64,000 nucleotides of DNA. It comes from Rhododendron vialii. Its lineage: Eukaryota; Streptophyta; Magnoliopsida; Ericales; Ericaceae. This document shows positions 1 through 9,452 of this stretch, piece by piece; position 1 is the stretch's first letter, and each line of letters opens with the position of its first letter. The translations under genes and the position numbers were made by a program. Under the pieces are notes generated by a model, which worked only from the letters and a program-made list of their open reading frames with translations, made no database searches and had not been told where the DNA came from. The stretch lies in contig NC_080558.1 of NCBI RefSeq assembly GCF_030253575.1, forward strand, positions 5,962,001 through 6,026,000. Direction: 5' to 3'.

Positions 1-250
1 GCGACTATGATCTGCAAGGCACTACCTCCAAAAGTCGTCGGACTGCACGGCGGAGGAGGTGGAGAAGTGGCAGATGGTGGTTTGGGGAGGAGGATGGGGG
101 TGAAGGGGGAAGGAGAAAAAACCTTCGAGATCTAAGATGAGGAGATGAAAAAACTCCACAAGGGAGAAAAATCATTTCCCTCCTGTCACCCATTAAGGTG
201 TAAAACCCTGGGGGAGGGGAATGAGGAGATGCGGAGCGACGGCTTCTTTA

Positions 251-278
251 GAGAGAGAGAGAGTGTGTGTGTGTGTGT
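251..278. repeat. (GA)n(GT)n microsatellite
   Basis: Compound dinucleotide run of GA followed by GT, about 28 bp, upstream of the first SPH gene. No other feature is visible in positions 1-370. Confidence 0.9.
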
Positions 279-370
279 TGAGAAACAATTCTCCTAACCA
301 AAAAAAGATTATTGAAATCTCAAATTAATTCTAAAGTTATTTGCAGATTTAAAAGAGTTGAAAATTAATC

Positions 371-378
371 TATAAATA
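371..378 (+). promoter_or_regulatory. TATA box of SPH copy 1
   Basis: TATAAATA lies 49 bp before the ATG at 427. The same spacing is seen at the other SPH copies, which supports it as a core promoter. Confidence 0.7.
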
Positions 379-426
379 CACGCATTGTATACAAAATTTC
401 AAAATGTGACAATTCCAAGCAATACA

Positions 427-894
427 ATGGCTCGCTTCCTTCCATTAGCTATTGTCGCATTACACTTTGTTAGCTTGCAAACATTCTGTGATGATCAGCA
501 ACAACAATGGTTCCATCTTTACGCCGAACGCGCGGTTTACATTATCAACAACGTTCCTAATCCGCCATTGAAGTTTCGTTGCCAATCCAAAGGTTATGAC
601 TTATTGAATCGAACAATCACCAAGGGTCAAGTTTTTTCTTGGACGTTTCGTCCCGGCCTTTTCTTGTTGACTCGCTACTCCTGTCATTTCTACTGTTGTT
701 TGCAAGACAAAAGTATTGATGTTTACAGTAAGCAAATCGATCAATCCTGTAAAGACGATAACGGCAAGTTTAACTGCTATTATCGTGTGCAACCTGACGG
801 GTTGTATTTTAGCAACGATAACTTAAACTACAAACTAATAAATGACTGGGGCCCACCCAAAAAAACTGCTAGTACTACTGGGCACAACGATTAG
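427..894 (+). CDS. S-protein homologue (SPH) 1, with C-terminal extension
   Basis: Small secreted protein of the plant self-incompatibility S1 family, 155 residues, single exon. Residues 1-21 form a hydrophobic signal peptide, so it should enter the secretory pathway. The family core follows: a beta-rich domain with conserved Cys 52, 86, 108 and 117 (contexts FRCQSK, YSCHF, QSCK, NCYYRV) and the motif GLYFSND near the end. The start at 427 is chosen because MARFLPLAIV matches the paralogues and lies about 50 bp after a TATA box. After INDW, where SPH 7 stops within one residue, this copy carries 14 extra residues created by a 32-bp insertion. The closest relative is the copy at 25,234. Papaver PrsS is the founding S1 protein and acts in self-incompatibility; most homologues have unknown roles, so no specific function is claimed. 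Confidence 0.9.
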   Translation: MARFLPLAIVALHFVSLQTFCDDQQQQWFHLYAERAVYIINNVPNPPLKFRCQSKGYDLLNRTITKGQVFSWTFRPGLFLLTRYSCHFYCCLQDKSIDVYSKQIDQSCKDDNGKFNCYYRVQPDGLYFSNDNLNYKLINDWGPPKKTASTTGHND

Positions 895-965
895 TTCATA
901 TGATAGGAACCCTAAACAAATGGTCGTGGCGTTACTCTATGTACTAGACCATTTATATATGCATC

Positions 966-971
966 AATAAA
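966..971 (+). terminator. Polyadenylation signal of SPH 1
   Basis: AATAAA about 70 bp after the stop codon. The surrounding 3' flank is conserved with that of the copy at 25,234, where AATAAA occupies the same relative place. Confidence 0.65.
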
Positions 972-1650
972 ATTTTACAATAAGTTACCGTTTGATCCTT
1001 CTCATCTGTCGTCGTTCTTGATCAATTTAGTTTAGATTTATACAATGGTTTTGATTTTGATAATCGAGTAATGTAATCCGCAATTGAAGTTACACGAGAG
1101 CTAGTTCGGTGTAATATTGGAGTACATATTTCTTGACATCAATTCCGAAATTGGAAGGAATCTAGCAAGTTCGGGCTACTTGTAACGAAACTCTATCCGG
1201 CTAATTTTCTCTATTGTCTATCGATGATATCAATTAGTTATCGAAAATTGTTGTGGGAATAATGTTTTTCACTATATTGCCTTTGGATTTTGGAGATACA
1301 AATGAAAAAAAAGGATTTTAATCAGATAAGGAATCAACCCAAAAAGACTCCAAAAAAACTAAAAGCCCAATACAGATAAACCCAAAACGTGCCTAAAAAC
1401 AAGACTCCAAAATCAGGACTTGAAACTAACAGTGCCCTTTGGCTAGTGGGCCCACTGTATTTTGCGAATTTTTTTTTTGGTAAAATATTTAGCAAAGTTT
1501 ATTTGTATTTACCTTCATGCGTTTCCTCACACTTTCCTTCTTAATTTCCTTTCATTTCCATAGGTACCAAACAAAGGGTTTCACGTTTCCTCTCTCTTAA
1601 GTTTTGAAGGGGCTTTCTTTTATTCTGAAACTATTTTTTTTAAAGAATGT
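972..1650. other. Intergenic, no gene seen
   Basis: AT-rich. Up to about 1090 it is still alignable with the flank of the SPH copy at 25,234. Beyond that nothing coding or repetitive stands out. Confidence 0.5.
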
Positions 1651-1654
1651 TACG

Positions 1655-1950
1655 TACACAAATCTCGACCACAAAAATTTGGACACAATTGCATCCAGAG
1701 TCGTTCGATGCACATGGGTTCACAAGCGTCGAATGGCTACGATCTACGGACCCAATTGTGTCTGGACTTGTGGTCGAGTCGTCAAGAGTTGGTCGGATTT
1801 AAAAAAACAATTTTGTTGTCCAAGGAGGGAGGGTTGCCAAGCCCGCCCAAGACCTTGTGGGGCTTACCCGAGCAGGCTCTATCCAAAAGAAAAACAAAAA
1901 TGACTATCTTCATGGCGCTTGTACAAAAAAACCCTTATTTAATTTCCCGA
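1655..1950. repeat. Duplicated SPH upstream block, copy 1
   Basis: This stretch is repeated at about 2790-3075 with many substitutions. Shared landmarks include GATGCACATGGGTTCA, TGGTCGAGTCGTC, GGTTGCCAAGCCCGC and CTTCATGGCGCTTGTACAAAA. It continues into the SPH 2 promoter, so block plus gene were duplicated as a unit of roughly 1.1 kb. Confidence 0.8.
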
Positions 1951-2137
1951 AAAAAAAATAATAGTAAAAGCTAATTATTAGGTTAACAAATAAGAACATT
2001 ATACACCATAATCTCTTTCTAATTCTTTGCGAGCTAATGCCAAATAATAAATTCAAATGTCCATAACTAATGACTTTTCCATTTTTAACTTGGTACACTA
2101 AATTATCAATTGAAAAAAATCGAATTGCCTTCCACAA

Positions 2138-2149
2138 ATATATATACGC
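2138..2149 (+). promoter_or_regulatory. TATA box of SPH copy 2
   Basis: ATATATATACGC about 60 bp before the ATG at 2207, followed by the shared leader motif CATTCCAAAC at 2181-2190. Confidence 0.6.
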
Positions 2150-2206
2150 ACCTTTTTTTATATGCCTACCACATGTTAGACATTCCAAACATTACTACAA
2201 AGTACA

Positions 2207-2602
2207 ATGAGGTACATCTTCCTCCTTCCATTAGCCATTGTTGCATTTCACTTTCTTTGCATGCAAACATTGTGTCATGAGGAACAAGATTTGGTCATTC
2301 TTTTTCCTCGACGCACAATTTCGATTAAATTCATAGATTTTGCGGGGCCTTTAAATTTTCACTGCGCATCCAAATACTATGGTACCGGACAGCAGACACT
2401 CTACGATCAGCAAGAATTTCACTGGGACTTTAATCCCTACTTTACGAAAGAGGTCCCGAGCTACTCGTGTCATTTCAACGATAGGACGCTGAAGAAAACT
2501 TTGGTTGTTTACAATCTGAAGTTCGATAAATTGTGCACACGCGGCAACAAACATATCTGCTACTGGTTGGTGACTAATAGAGGTTTTTATTTAAGACCCT
2601 AA
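2207..2602 (+). CDS. S-protein homologue (SPH) 2, C-terminally short
   Basis: S1-family secreted protein of 131 residues, single exon. Signal peptide is residues 1-23 (hydrophobic run ending TLC). The four family cysteines are at 53, 88, 110 and 118, in contexts FHCASK, YSCHF, KLCTR and ICYWLV. It is nearly identical in design to SPH 3 but stops after GFYLRP, about 14 residues earlier, so it lacks the terminal strand seen as GNDGASFRLYKTGW in SPH 3. All four cysteines are kept, so it may fold, though loss of the last strand makes function less certain. The upstream region is shared with SPH 3 and the broken copy at 6651, showing local duplication. The start matches the paralogues. Confidence 0.82.
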   Translation: MRYIFLLPLAIVAFHFLCMQTLCHEEQDLVILFPRRTISIKFIDFAGPLNFHCASKYYGTGQQTLYDQQEFHWDFNPYFTKEVPSYSCHFNDRTLKKTLVVYNLKFDKLCTRGNKHICYWLVTNRGFYLRP

Positions 2603-2789
2603 GTTTTTCCACGTAAATCGTGCGTCTCTCGTATCAATTTTATTTTACTGCACTACTTGAGTTTAGGTTTGGATTAATCGATAATCAACCCATTCATCTA
2701 TATTAATTTTTAATCAGTGAATTTACTTTCAAATTGGTTTTTTTTTTTAATCAAAACTCCTATTCACCCCTTTCTAGGAGTAGTTTCAA

Positions 2790-3075
2790 CGCTTCCACAT
2801 AATTTCAATACGGACACAGTTGCGTCCAGAGTTGTTTGATGCACATGGGTTCATAAGTGTCGAATGGCTACGGCCTACGGGCCCAGTTATGTCTAGACTT
2901 CTGGTCGAGTCGTCGAGAGTTTGTTGGGTTTGCAAAAAAATAATTTTTGTTGTCCCATGATGGAGGGTTGCCAAGCCCGCACGGGGGCTTTGTGGGGCTT
3001 ACCCTGCCGGGCTGGCTCAATACTAAGAAAAACTAAAATGACAATCTTCATGGCGCTTGTACAAAATCTTTATTT
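2790..3075. repeat. Duplicated SPH upstream block, copy 2
   Basis: Second copy of the block at 1655-1950, diverged by substitutions and small indels, leading into the SPH 3 promoter region. Confidence 0.8.
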
Positions 3076-3185
3076 AATTTCCTTGAAAAAGAGAGAGTAA
3101 AAGCTAATTATTAATTAGGTTAACAAATAAGAAGATTATATACCATAATCTCTTTCTTTCTTTTTCGGTCAAACAGAAATTCCCA

Positions 3186-3470
3186 TAATCTCTTTCTAAT
3201 TCTTTGCTATCTATCCCAAATAATAAATTCAAATACCCATAATATCTTTCTAATTCTTTCAATAGAAAAATTGAATAATCTCTTTCTAATTCTTTGCTAT
3301 CTATCCCAAATAATAAATTCAAATACCCATAAGTATATATACCACATCTTGACATAATCTCTTTCTAATTCTATCCCAAATAATAAATTCAAATACCCAT
3401 AATATCTTTCTAATTCTTTCAATAGAAAAATCGAATTGCCTTCCACAAGTATATATACCACATCTTGACA
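3186..3470. repeat. Shuffled tandem repeats in SPH 3 promoter, with two TATA blocks
   Basis: A unit of about 55 bp beginning TAATCTCTTTCTAATTC and ending AAATACCCAT occurs at 3186-3240, 3276-3330 and (9 bp shorter) 3355-3400. A second unit beginning AATATCTTTCTAATTC is at 3241-3270 and 3401-3430. A third 24-bp unit carrying the TATA box (AAGTATATATACC...TTGACA) is at 3331-3354 and 3447-3470. Only the last copy is followed by the leader motif and ATG. The other SPH genes have a single copy of these units. Confidence 0.88.
3450..3458 (+). promoter_or_regulatory. Proximal TATA box of SPH copy 3
   Basis: TATATATAC about 45 bp before the ATG at 3496. An identical block at 3331-3354 lies upstream without a start codon next to it. 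Confidence 0.65.
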
Positions 3471-3495
3471 TTCCAAACAGTACCTACGAACTACA

Positions 3496-3930
3496 ATGAA
3501 GTACTTCTTCCTCCTTCCATTAGCCATTGTTGCATTTCACTTTCTTTGCATGCAAACACTGTGCCATGAGGAACAAGATAATTTGGTCATTCTTTTTCCT
3601 CGACGCACAATTTCGATTTATTTCATAGGTCCATCGGGGCCTTTAAATTTCACTTGCGAATCCCAGTACGATGGTGCCGGACCGCGGACGCTCTACCCTC
3701 GACAAGAATTCCATTGGGAGTTCAATCCCTACTTCACGAAAGAGGTCCCCAACTACTTGTGTCATTTCAACACTAGGACGCGGAAGAAGAGTTTCGTAGT
3801 TTACAACCTGCAGTTCGATAGATTGTGCACGCGCGGCGAACAACATATCTGCTACTGGTTGGTGGGTGATAATGGTTTCGCTCTGGGCAACGATGGCGCT
3901 TCATTCCGTTTATATAAAACTGGGTGGTAA
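3496..3930 (+). CDS. S-protein homologue (SPH) 3
   Basis: Full-length S1-family secreted protein, 144 residues, single exon. Residues 1-23 are a signal peptide. Family cysteines are 54, 89, 111 and 119 (NFTCES, YLCHF, RLCTR, ICYWLV). There is one N-glycosylation sequon NFT at 51-53 next to the first core cysteine. The C-terminus FRLYKTGW is complete. The start is set by paralogue alignment and by the leader motif CATTCCAAAC at 3469-3478. It shares a long 3' flank with the broken copy at 6651. It is probably a secreted ligand-like protein as for other S1 members, but no partner is visible. Confidence 0.9.
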   Translation: MKYFFLLPLAIVAFHFLCMQTLCHEEQDNLVILFPRRTISIYFIGPSGPLNFTCESQYDGAGPRTLYPRQEFHWEFNPYFTKEVPNYLCHFNTRTRKKSFVVYNLQFDRLCTRGEQHICYWLVGDNGFALGNDGASFRLYKTGW

Positions 3931-3939
3931 GAACCCAAT

Positions 3940-4890
3940 GCATCCACAGAGATGTATCCTGTTTGATGCACTATCGTGTTTGATGAACTCAACAACTCAT
4001 ATTCGTAATTAATAATAAGAAGTCATGGGTGATTTATGGTGTTCTCCTTCGTCTCAACTTCCTTTTTATTTACCGATTAACGTTGTGTCTGTTCGATCCA
4101 CGGGGTCGAAAAAAAATATCATTAAGAACTTTTTTCCTACATGCATAGCAGGTCGACATGTATAACTTTTGGAATTTACTCCCTTCTCTATTTACTCGCA
4201 TTTTTAAAAGAATTGGTTTTGCTGCGCACACACTTATATTTTCGCAAAAAAAAAAAGGAAAAGAAGGGAAATTCCACAACAATAACAGAGGAAAAACAAA
4301 GAAAGAAATAAGATAAGTTTCAAGCAAAATAAAGTCCATAACTGTTATGTTAATGATTAAACTTAATTTCTTTTTTCAAGCAAAATGAATTATATTTTTT
4401 CAGTGGAGGAGTTAGGATTAAGAATCCCGAGGAGCCAAGTCATAACGAAAATAATTTAATGTTAAATTTCTCTCTATTCCTTACTCAACAAACAAGTAAA
4501 AAAAAAACTACCAATGTACTTGCATTCCATAGTCAAATGATAAGCCAAAATACATTTTCCAAGATTGATTATGATCAAAATAAAACAAAAGTAGTTTAAC
4601 AATTTATCAAAGTAGAACCAACATGTTTTCAAATCTCGAAAATCATCTGAGATAAACTAAATTGCATTGCAATTTAATTTAATTTCGATATATACAATCA
4701 CCTCTTTGCTGAAATCAAACATTCAAGCCAATTTAATTAGGCAATTTCAAGCTGATTCAATCAAAGAACAACACGAAAAGCAACGCTGTGTTCGTAAGTC
4801 GTCAAAAAAGATGGAAGGAGAAGGAAGGATTTTGTTTGGAATTAAAGCTTTGTTTTATTTGTTCAAGAGTAAAAGAGACACTCAAATGTA
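3940..4890. repeat. SPH 3' flank, duplicated at about 7100-8040
   Basis: Long noncoding flank after SPH 3 that aligns with the flank after the broken copy (7100-8040). Shared landmarks are AAGTCATGGGTGATTTATGG, TAGCAGGTCGACATGTATAA-like sequence, and GTGGAGGAGYTAGKATTAAG. No coding potential was seen. This shows the SPH 3 / SPH 4 duplication covers at least 1.4 kb. Confidence 0.8.
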
Positions 4891-5201
4891 TTTGGTAACA
4901 TGATGATTCTGATAACTCAGATATCCAGACCTGCTTACGTGTACATTGAACTAATTTTGCCGTCGGAAATAATTATCTTACTTGGTAAGTACTGACCCTC
5001 TAACTTTCCTCTATGAAAGTGTACAATCGTGATTCGTGGCCAACAAGCAAACTCAATTGATTTATTTAGCACATATTTTTAAAAACATATAAGAAACTCA
5101 TCGATCAAAAATGACAGCAAGGGATTTTGGGGGTCATGTATTTTTTGGCATTTCTTGTTTTTTGAGAGTCGGGTTTTATTTCAGCCGGGGCTATTTCGCA
5201 T

Positions 5202-5784
5202 AACTACGCCAAATTTTAGCATTAGCGGCATGAGAAAACTGCCGTTAATAGTCCCAAAATTGCCGGTAATACTCAAAACCGTCGGTAATAGTTCAAAAAC
5301 CGCCGGAAATAAACCGCCGGGAAAACAATTGTCAGAAAAACAAAAGCAGCATTAGAAAACCGCCGGTAATACTAAAAATGGCGGTAAAGAACCGCCGGCA
5401 ATAAAATCAGTGGTTAAATTTTTTTGCTTTCTTTGTGACTCGAACCCGGAACCTCCGGATCTTTGAACGCGTGTGCGACCAACTCGGCTAACCCGCATTA
5501 TGGTTCAACTAGGATAAATAATATTATTTATATTATACAGGTCGGTTTTATTATAAACGGCGGTAATAAACCGCCGGTAATAAAAATAACCGTACATTCT
5601 ACTTTTTCCGGCAATAATTAAAAAACCGCCGGTAAAAATCACTAAAAACGGCAGTTTTTGGATTACCGCCGTTTTAGGGTAATTATTACCGGCGGTCTTA
5701 TTAATGCCGCTAAAAGTGTCTTTTAACGGCATTAAATTAATGCCGGTAATACTATCGCCGGTAAAGCCAAAATTTGGCGTAGTT
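5202..5784. mobile_element. Non-autonomous DNA transposon, 583 bp, possibly CACTA-like
   Basis: Terminal inverted repeats AACTACGCCAAATTTTAGC (5202-5220) and GCCAAAATTTGGCGTAGTT (5766-5784) match at 18 of 19 positions. Inside are many copies, in both orientations, of a subterminal motif CCGCCGGTAATA / TACCGGCGG. Short ends plus subterminal repeats are typical of CACTA (En/Spm) elements. The first base is A where CACTA ends normally have C, and no clear 3-bp target duplication was found, so the superfamily is an inference. No transposase is encoded. Confidence 0.75.
5435..5497 (-). other. tRNA-like Pol III promoter segment inside the transposon
   Basis: On the minus strand an A-box-like TAGCCGAGTTGG (5479-5490) is followed by a B-box-like GGGTTCGAGTC (5437-5447). 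The spacing resembles a tRNA or tRNA-derived SINE head. A proper acceptor stem and anticodon stem are not evident, so it is not called as a tRNA gene. Confidence 0.5.
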
Positions 5785-6220
5785 TTATGGGTTTTTGCGG
5801 GTGTGGTGTGTGTTTCGCGATGTGATCTTTTGCAGTGGATCTTGCTAGTCATGTTTTTTTTCTGGTGTACATGTTTTTGTGGTTCTTGGCGGGGGTGTTT
5901 TGGTGGTGTCGTGATTCGGTTTTTGCTGCCCGTGCTTTCGCTTGGTTGGGCTGCCGCGTGTACACGGCACACGGCCTTCATCTGTTCCAATTCCTCTACG
6001 ACACACGATTCCCCTGAAATTTGGATAACTTACCGAGAAAAACGAAAAGAAGATTTAGGGGCATTTGATTCTGTTAACGGTGTTAAAGTAGAATCCAAAA
6101 CCACGAGACGGCGTATTGGTCATTTCCAAGTGAGATAGGCAATGTGCCAAAGAGGCTGTGGAAAGTGAAAGGTTGCTAGGGTAAAGGGATGGGTTAGAGA
6201 GAGTGTAACTTGTTTAAAGA
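5785..6220. other. Intergenic, GT-rich unclassified stretch
   Basis: GT-rich sequence after the transposon. An open frame crosses it but matches nothing recognisable and shows no splice context. It may be part of the older repeat into which the 5202-5784 element inserted. Confidence 0.35.
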
Positions 6221-6224
6221 AGAA

Positions 6225-6360
6225 TTTCATTAATAAAAGAAGAAAGGAGAGTACAAGTAAAGGCTTAGGGGTAAAAGCATCACAACGCAAAAGTAACATC
6301 CCAACTATGTTGGCACCTTACCCCGCGACAATTATCTGTAACTTAGCTCACAAATTGTTA
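6225..6360 (-). mobile_element. Retroposon 3'-end fragment
   Basis: Shares the phrase ACATCCCAAYTATGTTGGCAC and the following CCCCRCRACAAT with 58350-58395. Both have an AATAAAA-like segment at what would be the 3' end in minus orientation. It is probably a decayed tail of a LINE or related retroposon. Confidence 0.45.
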
Positions 6361-6650
6361 AGGAATCAACTTGAGATCACGGCTCTCGTACAAAACCTTT
6401 ATTTAATTTCTTGAAAAAAAATAGTAGTAAAAGCTAATTATTAGGTTAACAAATAAGAAGATTGTACACCATAATCTCTTTCTAATTCTTTGCTATCAAT
6501 CCCAAACACTAAATTCAAATATCCACAACTAATGACTTTTCCAATTTTAACTTGGTACACTTAATTATCAATTGAAAAATCGAATTTGCCCGCTTCCTCA
6601 AGTATACATACCACATCTTTTGACATTCCAAACAGTACCTACAAAGTACA

Positions 6651-7090
6651 ATGAAGTACTACTTCCTTCCATTAGCCATTGTTGCATTTCACTTTCTTTT
6701 GCATTCAAACACTGTGTCACGAGGAACAAGATAATCTGGTCATTCTTTTTCCTCCGCACCGAATTTCGATTAAATTCATAGGTTTCGCAGGGCCTTTAAA
6801 TTTTCGTTGCGCATCCAAATACGATGGTACTAGACCGCAGACACTCTACAATCAACAAGAATTCCATTGGGACTTTAATATATCCCTACTTTACGAAAGA
6901 GTTCCCGAACTATTTGTGTCATTTCAACATTGGGACGCTGAAGATGAAAACTTTGGTTGTTTACAATCTGCAGTTCGATAAATTGTGCTTGCGCCCTGAC
7001 AAACATTTCTGCTACTGGTTGGTGACTGATAAAGGTTTCGCTTTAGGCAACAATGGTGTTTCATACGAATTATATAAAACTCCATGGTAA
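6651..7090 (+). pseudogene. S-protein homologue (SPH) 4, frameshifted
   Basis: Fourth copy of the SPH 2/3 type. The ATG context, TATA region and leader motif CATTCCAAAC (6624-6633) are intact. One extra T near the end of the signal peptide shifts the frame, giving a stop after 27 codons. A further 4-bp insertion lies before the PYFTKE block. The remainder reads as a good S1 domain, with FRCASK, YLCHF, KLCLR and FCYWLV cysteine contexts and a complete C-terminus ending LYKTPW. The gene therefore decayed recently from a full-length ancestor close to SPH 3. Sequencing or assembly error is a less likely alternative because two independent indels are needed. Confidence 0.85.
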
Positions 7091-7099
7091 AAACCCCTT

Positions 7100-8040
7100 G
7101 CATCCACGTATGTGTATCATGGTTGATGTACTCAACAACTCATATTCGTAATAACAAGAAGTCATGGGTGATTTATGGTTTTCTCCTTCGTCTCAACTTC
7201 CTTTTTATTTACCGACTAGCGTTGTGTGCGTTCGATGCAAGGGGTCATTGACAATTTTTTTCCTGTGTGCGTTCGATGCAAAGGGTCATTGACAACTTTT
7301 TTCCTGTTGTCCTATGCATCAGCAGGTCGACATGTATAACTTTTGAAATTTACTCCCTTCTCTATTCACTCACTTTTTTGAAAGAATTGGTTTCCTTCAC
7401 ACACACGTATATTCTTGCCAAAAACAAAAACGAAAATTCCACAACAATAAAAGAAATAAATAAGATAAGTTTCAAGCAAAATAAAGTCCATATCTGTTAG
7501 TATGTTATTGATTGAACTTAATTCCTTTTTTCATGCAAAATAAAGTATATATTTTCAGTGGAGGAGCTAGTATTAAGAATCCCAAAGGGGCTAAATCATA
7601 ACGGAAAAAATATTAACGTCAAACATCTCTCTATTCCTTATTCAACAAACAAGTAAAAAAAAAACTACCAATATAAATGCATTCCATAGTCAAAGGATAA
7701 GCCAAAATACATTTTTCAAGATTGATTATCATCAAAATAGAATAAAAGTAGTTTAACAATCTATCAAAGTAGAACCTACATATTTTCAAATCTCAAAAAT
7801 CATCTAAGATTGACCGATTCTAAACACAATTGCATCGCAATTTCTATTTCGATATATATAATCTTCTGTCTGTCGAAATCGAACATTTTGGCCAATTTAA
7901 TCAAGCAATTTCAAGCTGATTCAATCAAAGAACAATACAAAAAACAATAGGAGTCGTTGAGTTTGTAAGTTGTCAAAAATAATGGAAAGAGAAGGAATGA
8001 TTTTGTTTGGAAGCTTTGTTTTATTTGTTCAAGAGTAAAG
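7100..8040. repeat. SPH 4 3' flank, copy of 3940-4890
   Basis: Second copy of the long SPH flank, colinear with 3940-4890. It contains a small internal tandem duplication around 7206-7300, where GTTGTGTGCGTTCGATGCA-like sequence occurs twice. No gene seen. Confidence 0.8.
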
Positions 8041-8174
8041 TACATGGAAACATAAATAGAACAATGAATAAAAAGATGAAAAAATGAAAAACATCTCATG
8101 TTGAAAAGGGAATTAAGGATAGAGCTTCCTTTAATTTCAGGTAATTACATTCTCTTAGTATCTATATATAGTAA

Positions 8175-8547
8175 GGCCTTGTTCCGGTAAGCTTTTTGGG
8201 CATTCTTTATTCAAAAAATACACTTTTGTTAGCTTCACACCAAACATTTGGAGATTATTGATTTATCTCCACTGGAGAAATCGAAAAACCCAATTATTTT
8301 TTTTTTTACCCAAATGTTTTGAGAAATATCCAAGATAAAGCCCCCAAAACTGGCTTTTTGGGCTTGATCTTGGTTATTTTCAAAAATATTTAGGTAAAAT
8401 AATTTTTTATTTTTTTAATTTCTCTCATCAAAACGAATCAATAATCCACAAAAAAAAAAGTTTGGCGCTAAACTAACAAACGCAATTTTTTTTTATAAGG
8501 ACAAAACTCTAAAAAAAAAAACCCCAAAAACTTAGCGGAGCAAAGCC
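8175..8547. mobile_element. Tourist-like (PIF/Harbinger) MITE, 373 bp
   Basis: Terminal inverted repeats GGCCTTGTTCCGGTAAG and the complement of CTTAGCGGAGCAAAGCC pair with few mismatches. TAA flanks the element on both sides (8172-8174 and 8548-8550), the expected 3-bp target duplication of this superfamily. AT-rich interior with no open frame. Confidence 0.85.
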
Positions 8548-8774
8548 TAAGAGCATCCATAATGGCATAAAAAAAATCAAAAGGTTGCAAAGGTTAACAA
8601 TATCTACTCAAAAAAGTGCTTATATTGGAATAATAAAAATTAGCAACCTCTTAGCAACTAACCAAATTTTGGCCATTGGATAATCAAACCTAGCAACATT
8701 TTGCAAATAACTAAATTTAGTGGACCCCACATCTTCTAAATCAAGTACATCTCTCATTTTTTTTGCCCATATTT

Positions 8775-8910
8775 TATATTTTTTTTAAATACCAAAAAAG
8801 ATTTTATTAATTTTTGAAAACGGATTACAAAGATTTCCAAGCAAAGGCATCAAACCAGAGGAAGGACCAACCACAAGAAGGCAAGACCTAACTCCGACAA
8901 CCATAGTTTG
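8775..8910 (-). mobile_element. Retroposon 3' tail
   Basis: Read on the minus strand it ends with TTAATAAAATCTTTTTTGG followed by an A-rich run. This resembles the 3' tails at 58255 and 27560-27662. It directly abuts the SINE copy at 8911-9068. Confidence 0.45.
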
Positions 8911-9068
8911 CAATATTTTATAGTTAGTGGGAAATTAGTCAACGGAGAGTCTCAAAGGCTATTCATAGCCCTAGAACTCCAAACCCCACCTCTCGTGAGA
9001 CTCGAACCTTGGTCTCCACGGAGAGAGGACATGAACAAACCTGTCGAACCATCTCACCGAACATGATT
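8911..9068 (-). mobile_element. tRNA-derived SINE, copy 1
   Basis: Minus strand. It carries a B-box AGGTTCGAGTCTC (complement of 8997-9009) and a body that aligns with the plus-strand SINE at 46056-46207, sharing the phrases TTCATGT, ATGAATAG and CCGTTGACYAA followed by CCCACTAACT. Two copies of the same body at distant sites define the family. Confidence 0.7.
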
Positions 9069-9415
9069 TCTCACAACAATTAACTTTAGGTCGAAATAGT
9101 AAAATTATTCAAACTCAACCACTCACTTTACACATGCACACCGGAGAGTGTGCCCCAACCGCTAGTTTGCATAAAAGCCTATGAATGTAAGATGCTTATT
9201 ATTAATTATTGATTGGAAATCCAATTGCGAAAGGTAATTGAATTATGATTTGTCCATTAACCTTGATTTTATCAGCCAATTACCTAAATAGTAGCATCCC
9301 ATGTTCTCTTTCTATGATTTCTCTACACAGATAATTAATTCAACTATCCATAATTAATTAACTCATTTTCCATTTTTGAACTTTATCGAGTCAAAATCTA
9401 CTTACCTCAGACATG

Positions 9416-9423
9416 TATATAAA
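9416..9423 (+). promoter_or_regulatory. TATA box of SPH copy 5
   Basis: TATATAAA 37 bp before the ATG. Leader motif CATTCCAAAC is at 9435-9444. Confidence 0.7.
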
Positions 9424-9452
9424 CCCCCTGCTCGCATTCCAAACACAGTACG

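Noticed and set aside
5435-5497. tRNA gene on the minus strand
   Set aside because: A- and B-box-like words are present, but no paired acceptor or anticodon stem could be drawn, and it lies inside a transposon.
5704-6138. 144-codon plus open frame
   Set aside because: Starts inside the transposon end and crosses its border; no domain and no conserved features.
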